Assembly: GCA_036271315.1 (NCBI GenBank)
Contig: DATBAV010000044.1
Location: forward strand, 1-64,000
Direction of reading: 5' to 3'
Length of the DNA stretch: 64,000 bases
Source: VRUE01 sp036271315
Lineage (GTDB): Bacteria > Actinomycetota > Thermoleophilia > Solirubrobacterales > 70-9
This document shows, one piece after another, positions 20,362 through 28,517 of the stretch. Position 1 is the stretch's first letter. Each line of letters begins with the position of its first letter. The position numbers and the translations under genes were made by a program. The notes below the pieces were generated by a model that worked only from the letters and a program-made list of their open reading frames with translations, was not told where the DNA came from and ran no database searches.

Positions 20362-21180
20362 GTGGCCGTGATCGAAGAGGGAGAGCTGCGGGTCGACGGC
20401 GTCAACGTCTTCTATCGGCGCGTCCCTGGTGAGGGAACGTCAACCGTCTATTGCCACGGCAACCCGACCCACGGCGAGGACTGGCTTCCCTTCCTCGAAC
20501 GGGGTGGCGGTCCGGCGATCGCGATCGACATGCCGGGGTGGGGGCGCTCAGACCACCCCGATCCCGCTCGCTTCGACTACTCGATGTACGGGCTCTCGGC
20601 CTTCCTCGAACGCTGCCTCGAGCAGCTCGGCATCGGCCGCCGCAAGCTGGTCGTCCACGATTGGGGCTGCCTGGCGCTAATCGGCGCCCAGCGCCGGCCG
20701 GAGCTGTTCGAGAAGCTCGTGGCGATCAACGCGGTGCCGCTGCTGCCCGGCTATCGCTGGCACTGGGTCGCTCAGATCTGGCGCCGCCGTGGCCTCGGCG
20801 AGCTCGCCAACGCGACCACCACGAAGGCCTCGATGGGGTTGATCATGCGTCAGCTCTCGGGCGACCGCCGCCCGATGCCGCAGCCGTTCATCGAGATGAT
20901 CTGGCGCCACCTCGACCACGGCACCAACGAGGCGACACTCGCCCTCTACCGCCACGCCGACCCCGACCGTCTCGCCGTCGCCGGCAGGGATCTCGATCAC
21001 CTCGCCTGTCCCGCCCTGGTCCTCTGGGGCGCCAACGATCCCTTTCTCAGGCCACGCTTCGCCGAGGCGTACGCCTCGGCCCTCCCCGACGCTCAGCTCG
21101 AGCTCGTCGACGGTGCCGGCCACTGGCCCTGGATCGACGATGCGCGCGTGATCGATCGCGTTTTGCGCTTTCTCGGCTGA
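20362..21180 (+). CDS. Alpha/beta hydrolase resembling haloalkane dehalogenases
   Basis: 272 residues from GTG 20362. The open frame runs far upstream only because it is antisense to nth. HGNPTHG supplies the oxyanion/halide Asn. The nucleophile elbow VVHDWGCLALI has Asp followed by Trp, as in haloalkane dehalogenases. LWGANDPF could give the acid, and GAGHWPWID the catalytic His. Soluble epoxide hydrolases also use HDWG but normally HGFPE, so dehalogenase is slightly favoured. The substrate is unknown. Confidence 0.8.
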   Translation: MAVIEEGELRVDGVNVFYRRVPGEGTSTVYCHGNPTHGEDWLPFLERGGGPAIAIDMPGWGRSDHPDPARFDYSMYGLSAFLERCLEQLGIGRRKLVVHDWGCLALIGAQRRPELFEKLVAINAVPLLPGYRWHWVAQIWRRRGLGELANATTTKASMGLIMRQLSGDRRPMPQPFIEMIWRHLDHGTNEATLALYRHADPDRLAVAGRDLDHLACPALVLWGANDPFLRPRFAEAYASALPDAQLELVDGAGHWPWIDDARVIDRVLRFLG

Positions 21181-21190
21181 TCCTCGTCCT

Positions 21191-21210
21191 TTCGCCCGTT
21201 AACGGGCGAA
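21191..21210. repeat. 20-bp perfect zero-loop palindrome
   Basis: TTCGCCCGTTAACGGGCGAA, complete self-complementarity, lies between the hydrolase stop (21180) and the PAP2-family GTG (21228). It could be a dimeric-repressor operator for the downstream lipid cluster or a terminator stem. Confidence 0.9.
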
Positions 21211-21227
21211 TTACAATTGGCTGTCCC

Positions 21228-22010
21228 GTGTCTCGTGCTCTCGCCCGCATCGGAACCAAGCTGCCCCAAGGGTGGGGCGACGCCGGTCGCCAGCTGGGCA
21301 TCCTGGTCCTGGTCGACGTTGCCTACGAGCTCGTCCGCGGCATCGCCGATGGCCAGCGCTCCGACGCGATCGCCCACGGCCAGCAGGTGATCGACTTCGA
21401 GCGTTCCGCCCACCTTCTTTTCGAGCCCAGCGTGCAGGCCTTCTTCCTGCCCACGCGCTGGGTGATCGACCTCGCCAACCAGCTCTACCTCAACGCCCAG
21501 TTCTCGATTGCCCTGGGCTTCCTGATCTGGCTCTACCTCTTCCGCAACGAGTCCTATTACTTCGTGCGCAACATGTTCGTCGTCGCGATGGGCTTCGCCC
21601 TGATCGGCTACACGCTCTTCCCGACCGCGCCACCGCGGATGTTCCCCCACGATGGCTTCGTCGACACGATCGTCGACTTCTCAAAAGTCAACCACGACTC
21701 CTCGCTGGCAAAGATCTTCATCAACCCCTACGCCGCGGTGCCGAGCATGCACTGCGCCTTCGCCGCGATGATCGGCTGCACCGGCGCCCGCGTCTGCCGC
21801 CACTGGTGGTCGAAGGCGTGGTGGGCCTTCTGGCCGCTGCTGATCGCCTGGGTCGTGATCGTCACCGGCAACCATTACTGGGTCGACGTCGCCCTCGGCT
21901 GGATGGTCGCCGGCGCCTCCGCCCTGGTTGCCCAGCGCCTGCTGGCCCGAGCACGACCTGAAGCATGGTCCTGGGGTCGCCCCGCCCAGCCGCGAGAGGC
22001 CGAGGCGTAG
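21228..22010 (+). CDS. PAP2-family (inositolphosphotransferase-like) membrane protein
   Basis: 260 residues from GTG 21228, with about five or six membrane segments. Phosphatase-superfamily motifs are SMHCAFAAM (in NPYAAVPSMHCAFA) and GNHYWVDVALG, the PAP2/Aur1 style in which His residues handle phosphate transfer. It sits directly upstream of a CDP-alcohol phosphotransferase and inositol-3-phosphate synthase, so it probably removes or transfers phosphate on inositol lipids. Family membership is clear; the reaction is inferred from context. Confidence 0.85.
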   Translation: MSRALARIGTKLPQGWGDAGRQLGILVLVDVAYELVRGIADGQRSDAIAHGQQVIDFERSAHLLFEPSVQAFFLPTRWVIDLANQLYLNAQFSIALGFLIWLYLFRNESYYFVRNMFVVAMGFALIGYTLFPTAPPRMFPHDGFVDTIVDFSKVNHDSSLAKIFINPYAAVPSMHCAFAAMIGCTGARVCRHWWSKAWWAFWPLLIAWVVIVTGNHYWVDVALGWMVAGASALVAQRLLARARPEAWSWGRPAQPREAEA

Positions 22011-22054
22011 CGAAATCCCTGCTGGGATCGGCCCTATCGTCTAGCCTCAGGCCG

Positions 22055-22720
22055 ATGGAGTCTTCGGCGCCCCCTCGGGCCCCCGGTCCCCGCCGTAACG
22101 GTCGCCAGGCCCGCAATGGCCAGGAGCTGCGTGCCTACGCCCGCGAGCGCCTGATCGAGTCGCGGCTGACCCCGAACGCGATCTCGATCGCCGGCCTGAT
22201 CGGCAACCTGATCGCCGCCGGCCTGGTCACCCAGCGCTATTTCTTTCTCGCCGGGGTCGCCTTCATCGTCGGCTCGGTGATGGACACGCTCGACGGGCGC
22301 TACTCGCGCATGTCGGGCAAGGGCTCGCTCTTCGGCGCCTTCCTCGACTCGACCCTGGACCGGATCGAGGAGGGGATCGTGCTCGCCGCCGTGGCCGGCT
22401 ACTTCGCCGCCAACGGCCAGGACTTCGCCGCTGCGATGTGCGTCGTCGCCGTGCTCGGTTCGCTGATGGTCTCCTACACGCGCGCCCGCGCGGAGGCGCT
22501 CGGGGTCGAGTGCAAGGTGGGGTTGGCCACGCGTCCCGTGCGGGTAGTCATACTCTCGGTCGGCTTGGTCTTCGCCAAGGGCGCTGGGATTGGCGATTTC
22601 GAGCTGCTGGCGCCCTCGGTCTACCTGATCGCGGCGTTGACCATCATCACCACGATCCAGCGCGTATGGCACGTCCGAAACCAGCTTTCAAGCGAGGGGC
22701 CGGACCCAACAGATCTGTAA
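22055..22720 (+). CDS. CDP-alcohol phosphatidyltransferase, probable phosphatidylinositol-phosphate synthase
   Basis: Transfers an alcohol phosphate to CDP-diacylglycerol in the membrane. It is 221 residues from ATG 22055. The catalytic CAPT motif reads DTLDGRYSR then G-AFL-D-STL-D, with Ser in place of the usual Ala before Arg. Five or six membrane helices are visible. Adjacency to ino1 supports inositol-3-phosphate as acceptor, as in mycobacteria; the archaetidylinositol-phosphate and phosphatidylglycerol-phosphate families share this motif. Confidence 0.85.
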   Translation: MESSAPPRAPGPRRNGRQARNGQELRAYARERLIESRLTPNAISIAGLIGNLIAAGLVTQRYFFLAGVAFIVGSVMDTLDGRYSRMSGKGSLFGAFLDSTLDRIEEGIVLAAVAGYFAANGQDFAAAMCVVAVLGSLMVSYTRARAEALGVECKVGLATRPVRVVILSVGLVFAKGAGIGDFELLAPSVYLIAALTIITTIQRVWHVRNQLSSEGPDPTDL

Positions 22721-22781
22721 CCAGTCGCGGCCCAGGGTGTCCCTTGCCACCTAGCCCGATCGAGGAAGGACTTCGAATTAC

Positions 22782-23933
22782 ATGAGCGATAGCAACGGAG
22801 CAAATGGCAGCAACGGCGCCGGCCGCACGGACGAGAAGGTCCGCGTAGCGATCGTCGGCACCGGCAACTGCGCCAACAGCTTCATCCAGGGCGTCCAGTA
22901 CTACAAGGACGCCGACCCCTCCGAGGAAGTGCCCGGCCTGATGCACGTCGACCTGGGCGGTTACCACGTCGGGGACGTCGAGTTCGTCGCCGCCTTCGAC
23001 ATCGACTCCGAGAAGGTCGGCAAGGACCTCTCCGAGGCGATCTGGTCCGGCCAGAATGACACGATCAAGTTCGCTGAGGTGCCCAACCTCGGGGTCAAGG
23101 TCGAGCGCGGCATGACTCTCGATGGCCTCGGCAAGTACCTGAAGGAGAAGATCACCAAGGCGCCGGGGGAAACCGCTGACGTCGTCGGCATCCTCAAGGA
23201 GACCAAGGCGGACGTGCTGGTCTGTTACCTGCCGGTCGGCTCCGAGGACGCGACCAAGTGGTACGTCGAGCAGGCGCTCAAGGCCGGTGTCGGCTTCGTC
23301 AACTGCCTCCCCGTCTTCATCGCCCGCGAGGACTACTGGGACAAGCGCTTCAAAGAGGCCGGCCTGCCGATCATCGGCGACGACATCAAGTCCCAGGTCG
23401 GGGCGACGATCGTCCACCGCCAGCTCGCCCGCCTCTTCCACGACCGCGGCGTCCGGGTCGAGCGCACCTCGCAGCTCAACGTCGGCGGCAACATGGACTT
23501 CTACAACATGCTCGAGCGCGAGCGGCTCGACTCGAAGAAGATCTCCAAGACCAACGCGGTGACCTCGATCATGGGCCACGACCTGCCCGCCGAGAGCGTC
23601 CACGTCGGGCCTTCCGATTACGTCCCCTGGCTGACTGACCGCAAGTGGGCGCACATCCGGCTCGAGGGCAAAGCCTTCGGCGACGTGCCGCTCAACGTCG
23701 AGCTCAAGCTCGAGGTCTGGGACTCGCCCAACTCGGCCGGCGTCGTGATCGACGCGGTGAGGCTGATCAAGCTGGCGCTCAACAACGGCATCGCCGGCCA
23801 GCTCGACGGGCCCTCTAGCTACCTGATGAAGTCGCCGCACTCGCAGCGCCCCGACGACGAAGCTCGCGAACAGACCGAGGAGTTCATCGCGGCCAACGCG
23901 CGCGACAAGACGCCGGTCGTTGCCAGCTCCTGA
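22782..23933 (+). CDS. ino1: Inositol-3-phosphate synthase
   Basis: NAD-dependent isomerisation of glucose-6-phosphate to 1L-myo-inositol-3-phosphate. It is 383 residues, actinobacterial-type length. It has VAIVGTGNCANSFIQG (Rossmann), VCYLPVGSEDATKWYVEQAL, the DDIKSQVGATIVHR catalytic region, LNVGGNMDFYNML and KWAHIRLEG. A GAGGAAGGA ribosome site precedes ATG. It supplies inositol for the preceding lipid synthase. Confidence 0.95.
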   Translation: MSDSNGANGSNGAGRTDEKVRVAIVGTGNCANSFIQGVQYYKDADPSEEVPGLMHVDLGGYHVGDVEFVAAFDIDSEKVGKDLSEAIWSGQNDTIKFAEVPNLGVKVERGMTLDGLGKYLKEKITKAPGETADVVGILKETKADVLVCYLPVGSEDATKWYVEQALKAGVGFVNCLPVFIAREDYWDKRFKEAGLPIIGDDIKSQVGATIVHRQLARLFHDRGVRVERTSQLNVGGNMDFYNMLERERLDSKKISKTNAVTSIMGHDLPAESVHVGPSDYVPWLTDRKWAHIRLEGKAFGDVPLNVELKLEVWDSPNSAGVVIDAVRLIKLALNNGIAGQLDGPSSYLMKSPHSQRPDDEAREQTEEFIAANARDKTPVVASS

Positions 23934-25200
23934 GCGCCTCTCGATAGTCCAGGTCACGCCCCACCGGCGTGGCACCGAGAACCCGGTCAACCGCTACGTC
24001 GAGCGGGTCTCGGCGGAGCTGGAGCGGCGCGGTCATAGCGTGCGGATCGCCGGGGTTGGCGATCAGGTCAAAAAGCTGCTGCGGGCGTCGACCGCGGACA
24101 TCGTCCACGTCCACGACCCGTTCGCACCGCGGGTCTCCTCGACTGCCCTGCGCAGCTCCTCGGCACTCAACGTCTCCACCTTCCACGCCCCGCAGGAGCG
24201 GCTGCTCTCGACCCAGGTGGCGCGGCCGCTGGTCGAGATCTTCTTCGGCCGGCTCGATGCCCGCACGGTGGCTTCGGCGGCTACGGGCAAGTTGCTGGAG
24301 CGCTACTTCCCGGCCTCGTACGAGCTGGTTGAACCGGGTGGGGACGGGCGCGAGTGGTCGCAGGTCGCCGACGAATTGGAAGCGATCTACGTGCGCTTGG
24401 TCGCGCGGCGCCACGACCCGAGCGGCAACGAGGAGGTGCGCCGGCGCATCGCCAAACGGCCGCTGATCGAGGTCGACCTGCACATGCACACCGACCACTC
24501 GCCCGATTGTGCGACCCCGGTCAAGGTGCTGCTGGAGACCGCGCGCGACCGCGGCCTCGGCGCGATCGCGATCACCGACCACAACGAGGTCTCCGGCGCG
24601 CTGGAGGCGCGGCGGATCGCCGAGGGGATGGACGACATCAAGGTGATCGTCGCCGAGGAGGTGAAGACGGCCGAGCAGGGCGAGGTGATCGGCCTCTTCC
24701 TCGAGGAGAAGATCCCCAAGGGGATGACGATGGCGGAGACGATCGCCGCGATCCGCGCCCAGGGCGGCCTGGTCTACGTGCCGCACCCCTTCGATCGCTT
24801 CCACTCGGTGCCCGACTACGAGCACCTGCTCGACATGGTCGAGGAGATCGACGTGCTCGAGGTCTTCAACCCGCGCGTCGCCCTGACCGCCTTCAACGAG
24901 GAGGCCGAACGCTTCGCCAGCAAGTACCGGATCGTGCCTGGGGCGGGCTCCGACAGCCATGTTGCCCAGGGGCTGGGCAGCGTGCGGGTGCGGATTCACG
25001 ACTTCGAGGGGCCGGAGGAGTTCCTCGAGGCGATGCGCGACGCCGACATCACCCGCAAGCACAAGAACCTGGTCTACGTGCAGACGCTGAAGCTGCTGCA
25101 GACGGCGGGGCGGCCGAAGGCGCCGAAACGCAGCGTCCCCGACGCCAAGCCGGTGCGCGGCGGCCGTCCGCGCAAACGCCGTCCGGCGAGCAAGAGCTGA
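23920..25200 (+). CDS. Glycosyltransferase-4-like N-terminal domain fused to a PHP phosphoesterase domain
   Basis: 426 residues from a TTG inside the ino1 3' end (14-bp overlap). Residues 1 to about 140 match the acceptor-side half of a GT-B glycosyltransferase (IVQVTPHRRGTENPVNRYVERVS, ADIVHVHDPFAP), but no GT-B donor half follows. From about 185 a PHP domain begins: VDLHMHTDHSPD (metal His), AIAITDHNEVSG, then a histidine-bearing VYVPHPFDR and GSDSHV. A basic tail ends it. It probably hydrolyses a phosphoester; the GT half may only bind substrate. It is coupled to ino1 and to the next gene (TGATG). Confidence 0.75.
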   Translation: MPAPERLSIVQVTPHRRGTENPVNRYVERVSAELERRGHSVRIAGVGDQVKKLLRASTADIVHVHDPFAPRVSSTALRSSSALNVSTFHAPQERLLSTQVARPLVEIFFGRLDARTVASAATGKLLERYFPASYELVEPGGDGREWSQVADELEAIYVRLVARRHDPSGNEEVRRRIAKRPLIEVDLHMHTDHSPDCATPVKVLLETARDRGLGAIAITDHNEVSGALEARRIAEGMDDIKVIVAEEVKTAEQGEVIGLFLEEKIPKGMTMAETIAAIRAQGGLVYVPHPFDRFHSVPDYEHLLDMVEEIDVLEVFNPRVALTAFNEEAERFASKYRIVPGAGSDSHVAQGLGSVRVRIHDFEGPEEFLEAMRDADITRKHKNLVYVQTLKLLQTAGRPKAPKRSVPDAKPVRGGRPRKRRPASKS

Positions 25201-25865
25201 TGCAGTCGGAGCAGGCGAGAGGAGCCGGGGCGGCCTCGTCAAAGAGAGCGCCCAGCCCCATGCCCACCACCGACGACGAGATCAAGGAGAAGTACCTCGA
25301 GCGCGCGATCCGCGAGCTCAACCAGCTGACCCACGATCTCCAGGCCTGCCCCCACTGCCCGCGCGGCAAGCTGATGCCGGTGCTGGGCTCCGGCCACCCG
25401 CAGGCCGATGTCTTCATGCTCAAGCACGCTCCCGCGGCAGCCGAGATCGAAGAGGGCGTCGCCTTCTACGGCCGCGCCGGCAACGCTCTGATGAAGAGCT
25501 TCAAGCGGCTCGGCATCGACCCCCTCGTCGTCTACGGGACCCTCTGCGTCAAGTGCCCGATAGCCGAGCCCGACCTTGCCGCCGAGCCCTGCATGCGCCG
25601 CGTGGTCGAAGAGATCGCGATCGTGCAGCCGAAGATCGTCGTCGTCATGGGCGAGCCCGCCCTGCGCGTGCTCAACAACCTCGGGGTCCCGCTCTCACGC
25701 ACGATCGAGCCGCGCGAGGGCGAGATCCAGGCCTTCACCCCCACCGTCGATGCCCTTTACACCCCCGACATCGACGACTCGCTCGACGAAGAAGACGCCA
25801 AGGCTCGGTTTTGGCGGTCGTTCAAGATGCTGGGGGACTGGTACGAGGATCTGCCCCCCTATTGA
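25200..25865 (+). CDS. Divergent uracil-DNA glycosylase-superfamily protein (family-4-like)
   Basis: 221 residues from ATG 25200. The fold order of family-4 UDGs is recognisable: Cys pair CPHC near 47-50, a motif-1 region LKHAPAAAEIEEGVAFYGRAGNALMKS, and VVYGTLCVKCPIAEPD with later PCMRR, giving four Cys for a possible iron-sulfur cluster, then QPKIVVVMGEPALRVLNNL. The canonical GEAPG and terminal HPS motifs are not present, so activity on uracil is uncertain. It is coupled to the PHP fusion by a 1-base stop/start overlap. Confidence 0.65.
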   Translation: MQSEQARGAGAASSKRAPSPMPTTDDEIKEKYLERAIRELNQLTHDLQACPHCPRGKLMPVLGSGHPQADVFMLKHAPAAAEIEEGVAFYGRAGNALMKSFKRLGIDPLVVYGTLCVKCPIAEPDLAAEPCMRRVVEEIAIVQPKIVVVMGEPALRVLNNLGVPLSRTIEPREGEIQAFTPTVDALYTPDIDDSLDEEDAKARFWRSFKMLGDWYEDLPPY

Positions 25866-25875
25866 GCCGGGCGGG

Positions 25876-25968
25876 AAGAGGATCGAGACACCCTCGCCCG
25901 TCCAAATGCCGGGCTAATTAGCCCGGCATTTTGAGTATCCGCCCGGTCGAGGGTGTCTCGATCCTCTT
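25876..25968. repeat. Nested inverted repeats: 21-bp arms around a 28-bp perfect palindrome
   Basis: 25876-25896 is exactly complementary to 25948-25968. Between them, 25904-25931 is a zero-loop palindrome with centre GGGCTAATTAGCCC. The structure lies between convergent genes (stops 25865 and 25968), so it probably terminates both. The minus-strand gene's stop falls in the right arm. Confidence 0.93.
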
Positions 25969-26756
25969 TACGGCGCGGCTGCAGTAGCGACGCTGGACAT
26001 CGCGTCGACAGTCGCCGAAGCTAGACCGCGAACGACCGGGGTGTCGAGAGCTGTGTAGGCGGCGAGCTGGGTCTGGGCGTCCGAGGTGTCGCTGGCGGCT
26101 ACGCCGACGGTGCCCTCGGGCTCGGCTAGGCGGTCGAAGTGGTTGCGGTAGCCGGGGTGGAGGTCGCGGTAGAAGGACTCCTCCTTGGCCAGGCGCTCGG
26201 CGGCGTCGGGGCCGACTGCCGTGCGGACGTAGCCGAAGACCGGTGGAGTGGGACGGCCGGCCTCCTGGGCGCCGGACTCGACCTTGGCGCGGGCGCCGGC
26301 GGCGAACTCGGGTGTCATCCAGTTGAAGAAGACGCCGTCGAACTCGGCCCCGGCGAGGGCGCACATCTTTGGGCCCATCGCGGCGAGGACGAGGCGGACG
26401 CCGGGCAGCTTCTCGCGCAGCTCCGGCAGCGACTCGCGCATCCGCGTCAGCGGCTTCTCGGAGAAACCGGCGCCGACGCCGAGCCAGAGGCGCGAGGGGT
26501 CGAGCCCAAGGCGCTCGATGTCGGCGGCGATCGCCTCCGGCGGCGTGCGGTCGAGCGCGATCACGGCGACGCCGAGGTCTGGAGCGGGTGCTGCGGCGCC
26601 GAACTCGGCGAGCGTGTCGAGGCCTTTGGCACCGGGATGGTCGTTCGACCACATCGAGCCGTAGCCCAGCTCAGCGCAACGTTCGGCCAGCGGCCGCGCC
26701 ACCTCGGGATCGAGCCCGGCGGCCACTCCGAAGCCTCTGCTCTTGCCATTGCTCAT
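25968..26756 (-). CDS. LLM-class (luciferase-like, probably F420-dependent) oxidoreductase
   Basis: 262 residues of the luciferase-like TIM-barrel family. GFGVAAGLDPEVARPLAERCAELGYGSMWSNDH opens the barrel; later LGVAVIALDRTPPEAIA, LWLGVGAGFSEKP and LVLAAMGPKMCALAGAEFDGVFFNWMTPE follow the family order. The cofactor (F420 or FMN) cannot be settled from sequence alone; F420 is common in actinobacteria. It is shorter than the usual ~300 residues. Confidence 0.85.
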   Translation of the reverse strand: MSNGKSRGFGVAAGLDPEVARPLAERCAELGYGSMWSNDHPGAKGLDTLAEFGAAAPAPDLGVAVIALDRTPPEAIAADIERLGLDPSRLWLGVGAGFSEKPLTRMRESLPELREKLPGVRLVLAAMGPKMCALAGAEFDGVFFNWMTPEFAAGARAKVESGAQEAGRPTPPVFGYVRTAVGPDAAERLAKEESFYRDLHPGYRNHFDRLAEPEGTVGVAASDTSDAQTQLAAYTALDTPVVRGLASATVDAMSSVATAAAP

Positions 26757-26854
26757 GGTGGAGAAGCCTATTGCCTGGCATTCGTATGGACGCTGTGACG
26801 AATTCCCAATCTCAGCCCAACTACAGACAACAAGCTTCAGGTTAGCCTGGCATC

Positions 26855-27166
26855 ATGGAGGCGATGGCGCAGGAATGGACAGAGGGCCGGCTCGACGAAC
26901 TGAGCAAGAAGGTCGACAAGGGATTCGAGCGAGTCGACCGCCGCTTCGAGCAGATTGACCGCCGCTTCGAGCAAGTTGACCGCCGCTTCGAGCAGGTTGA
27001 CACTGGTCTAACTGGGCTCAGGACGGAAATGAAAACCGAATTCACGGCGATTCGGACTGAGATGAATGGAATCCAGCGGACGATGATCCAGATGATGGTC
27101 GCCTTGACAGCTGCGATTCTGGCCGGCTTTGCCGGCATCTGCACCTTGATCGCGACGCAGCTTTAG
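26855..27166 (+). CDS. Heptad-repeat coiled-coil protein with C-terminal membrane helix
   Basis: 103 residues (ATG 26855 or 26864). RRFEQVD repeats three times after a degenerate copy, a 7-residue coiled-coil period, followed by LRTEMKTEFTAIRTEMN and a hydrophobic C-terminus (MMVALTAAILAGFAGICTLIAT). It is a small tail-anchored coiled coil. Similar short proteins occur in many bacteria with no known role. It stands alone between opposite-strand genes. Confidence 0.75.
   Translation: MEAMAQEWTEGRLDELSKKVDKGFERVDRRFEQIDRRFEQVDRRFEQVDTGLTGLRTEMKTEFTAIRTEMNGIQRTMIQMMVALTAAILAGFAGICTLIATQL
26939..27001 (+). repeat. Three 21-bp tandem repeats encoding RRFEQ(I/V)D
   Basis: Units at 26939-26959, 26960-26980 and 26981-27001 differ at only one or two bases. 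Each is seven codons, so unit-number changes keep both the frame and the coiled-coil register. A diverged fourth unit lies just upstream. Confidence 0.95.
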
Positions 27167-27176
27167 GCGAGCCGGG

Positions 27177-28517
27177 TTATCTCTCCAGCAGCGCCACGCA
27201 CTCGATGTGCGGGGTCTGGGGGAACATGTCGACCGGCTTGACGCGGCTCAGCTTGTAGCCGGCCTCGACCATTTGGGCGGCGTTGGGAGCCAGGGTGGTT
27301 GGGTTGCAGGAGACGTAGACGATCTTCTTCGCCTCGCACTCGAGCACGCGGCGGACGATCTTCTGCGAGAGGCCGGCGCGGGGCGGGTCGATGACGACGA
27401 CGTCGGGTTTGCCGGCCTTCTCGATCAGCGGGCGCACGCCGGTGCGGGCGCTGCCGGCCATGAAGTGGGCGTTCTCGATCTTGTTGCGCTCGGCGTTGCG
27501 CTCGGCGTCGGCGATCGCCTCGGGCACGATCTCCAGGCCCCAGACTTCGCCGGCCTGCTTTGCCATCGTCAGCCCGATCGTGCCGATCCCGCAGTAGAGG
27601 TCGAAGACGCGCTCACTGCCGCTGAGGCCGGCGAACTCGGCGGCGATCGCGTAGAGCCGCTCGGCCATCTCGGTGTTGGTCTGGAAGAAGGCGCCGTGTG
27701 ACATCTCCAGCTTCAGGTCGAAGAGCTCCTCGCGCAGGCGTTCCTCGCCAAGTGCGCCGGTGGGCCCCTCGGTGCTGCCCGAGTCGCCCTCGATTGCCGT
27801 GTGCAGGTCGACGGGGGGTTTCGGGAAGCGTGCCGCGGAGGTGACCAGGCGGGTCTGGATCTGTCCCGTGCGCCAACCCTCGCGCACGATCAGGTTGCGC
27901 AGCACCCCGGTCCGCTCACGGCCGTCGTAGGCGGGGACCGACTCGAGCCGGGCCCACTCGCGGACCGCGTTGCGCGCCGCGTTGCCGCGCTCGGAGGCAA
28001 GCTGGCAGTCGTCGACGTCGACGATCAGGTCCCAGCGGCCGCGGGCGTGGAAGCCGAGGATGGGCTCTCCCTCGCGGTCGCCGAAGGAGTACTCGAGCTT
28101 GTTGCGGTAGCGCCACTGTTCGACGGCGGGCTCGATCGGCTCGAGCTCGAAGCCTTCGAGCTCGCCGATCCGCCGCAGCGCCTCCTCGACCTGGGCGCTC
28201 TTCTCGGTCAGCTGGCGCGCGTAGTCGAGGCCCTGCCAGGGCGCGCCGGGGCAGGGCTCGCTGTCGTGGGTACAGCGATCGGCGAGGCGCTCGGCGCTGG
28301 GGCTGAGCAGCTCCACGGTGCGCGCCTCGGCGAAGCGCTTCTTCGCTTTCGTGATCTCGACCCGGACTTTGTCGCCCGGCAGCGCGCCGGCGACAAAGAC
28401 GACCAGCCCGTCAGCCCGGGCCAACCCCCGCCCGCCGAAGGCGAGCGAGTCGATCTCTACCTCGAGCTGCTCACCCCGATGGCGGCGGGCCGGCGCCTCG
28501 CCGGTGGCTTGCTCCAC
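27177..28517 (-). CDS. 23S rRNA (uracil-5)-methyltransferase, RlmD/RumA family
   Basis: SAM-dependent m5U methylation of RNA. It is 446 residues: an N-terminal TRAM domain (EVEIDSLAFGGRGLARADG), a central domain containing CTHDSEPCPGAPWQGLDYARQL, and the methyltransferase half with GAFFQTNTEMAERLY, VFDLYCGIGTIGL, VVIDPPRAGL and the catalytic Cys in YVSCNPTTLAPNA. RlmC, RlmD and TrmA share these motifs, so the exact uridine is unsettled. The GTG start shares a base with the upstream stop. Confidence 0.92.
   Translation of the reverse strand: MEQATGEAPARRHRGEQLEVEIDSLAFGGRGLARADGLVVFVAGALPGDKVRVEITKAKKRFAEARTVELLSPSAERLADRCTHDSEPCPGAPWQGLDYARQLTEKSAQVEEALRRIGELEGFELEPIEPAVEQWRYRNKLEYSFGDREGEPILGFHARGRWDLIVDVDDCQLASERGNAARNAVREWARLESVPAYDGRERTGVLRNLIVREGWRTGQIQTRLVTSAARFPKPPVDLHTAIEGDSGSTEGPTGALGEERLREELFDLKLEMSHGAFFQTNTEMAERLYAIAAEFAGLSGSERVFDLYCGIGTIGLTMAKQAGEVWGLEIVPEAIADAERNAERNKIENAHFMAGSARTGVRPLIEKAGKPDVVVIDPPRAGLSQKIVRRVLECEAKKIVYVSCNPTTLAPNAAQMVEAGYKLSRVKPVDMFPQTPHIECVALLER

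Noticed and set aside
26939..27001. CRISPR-like direct repeats
   Set aside because: Units are contiguous 21-mers without spacers and encode a heptad coiled coil.
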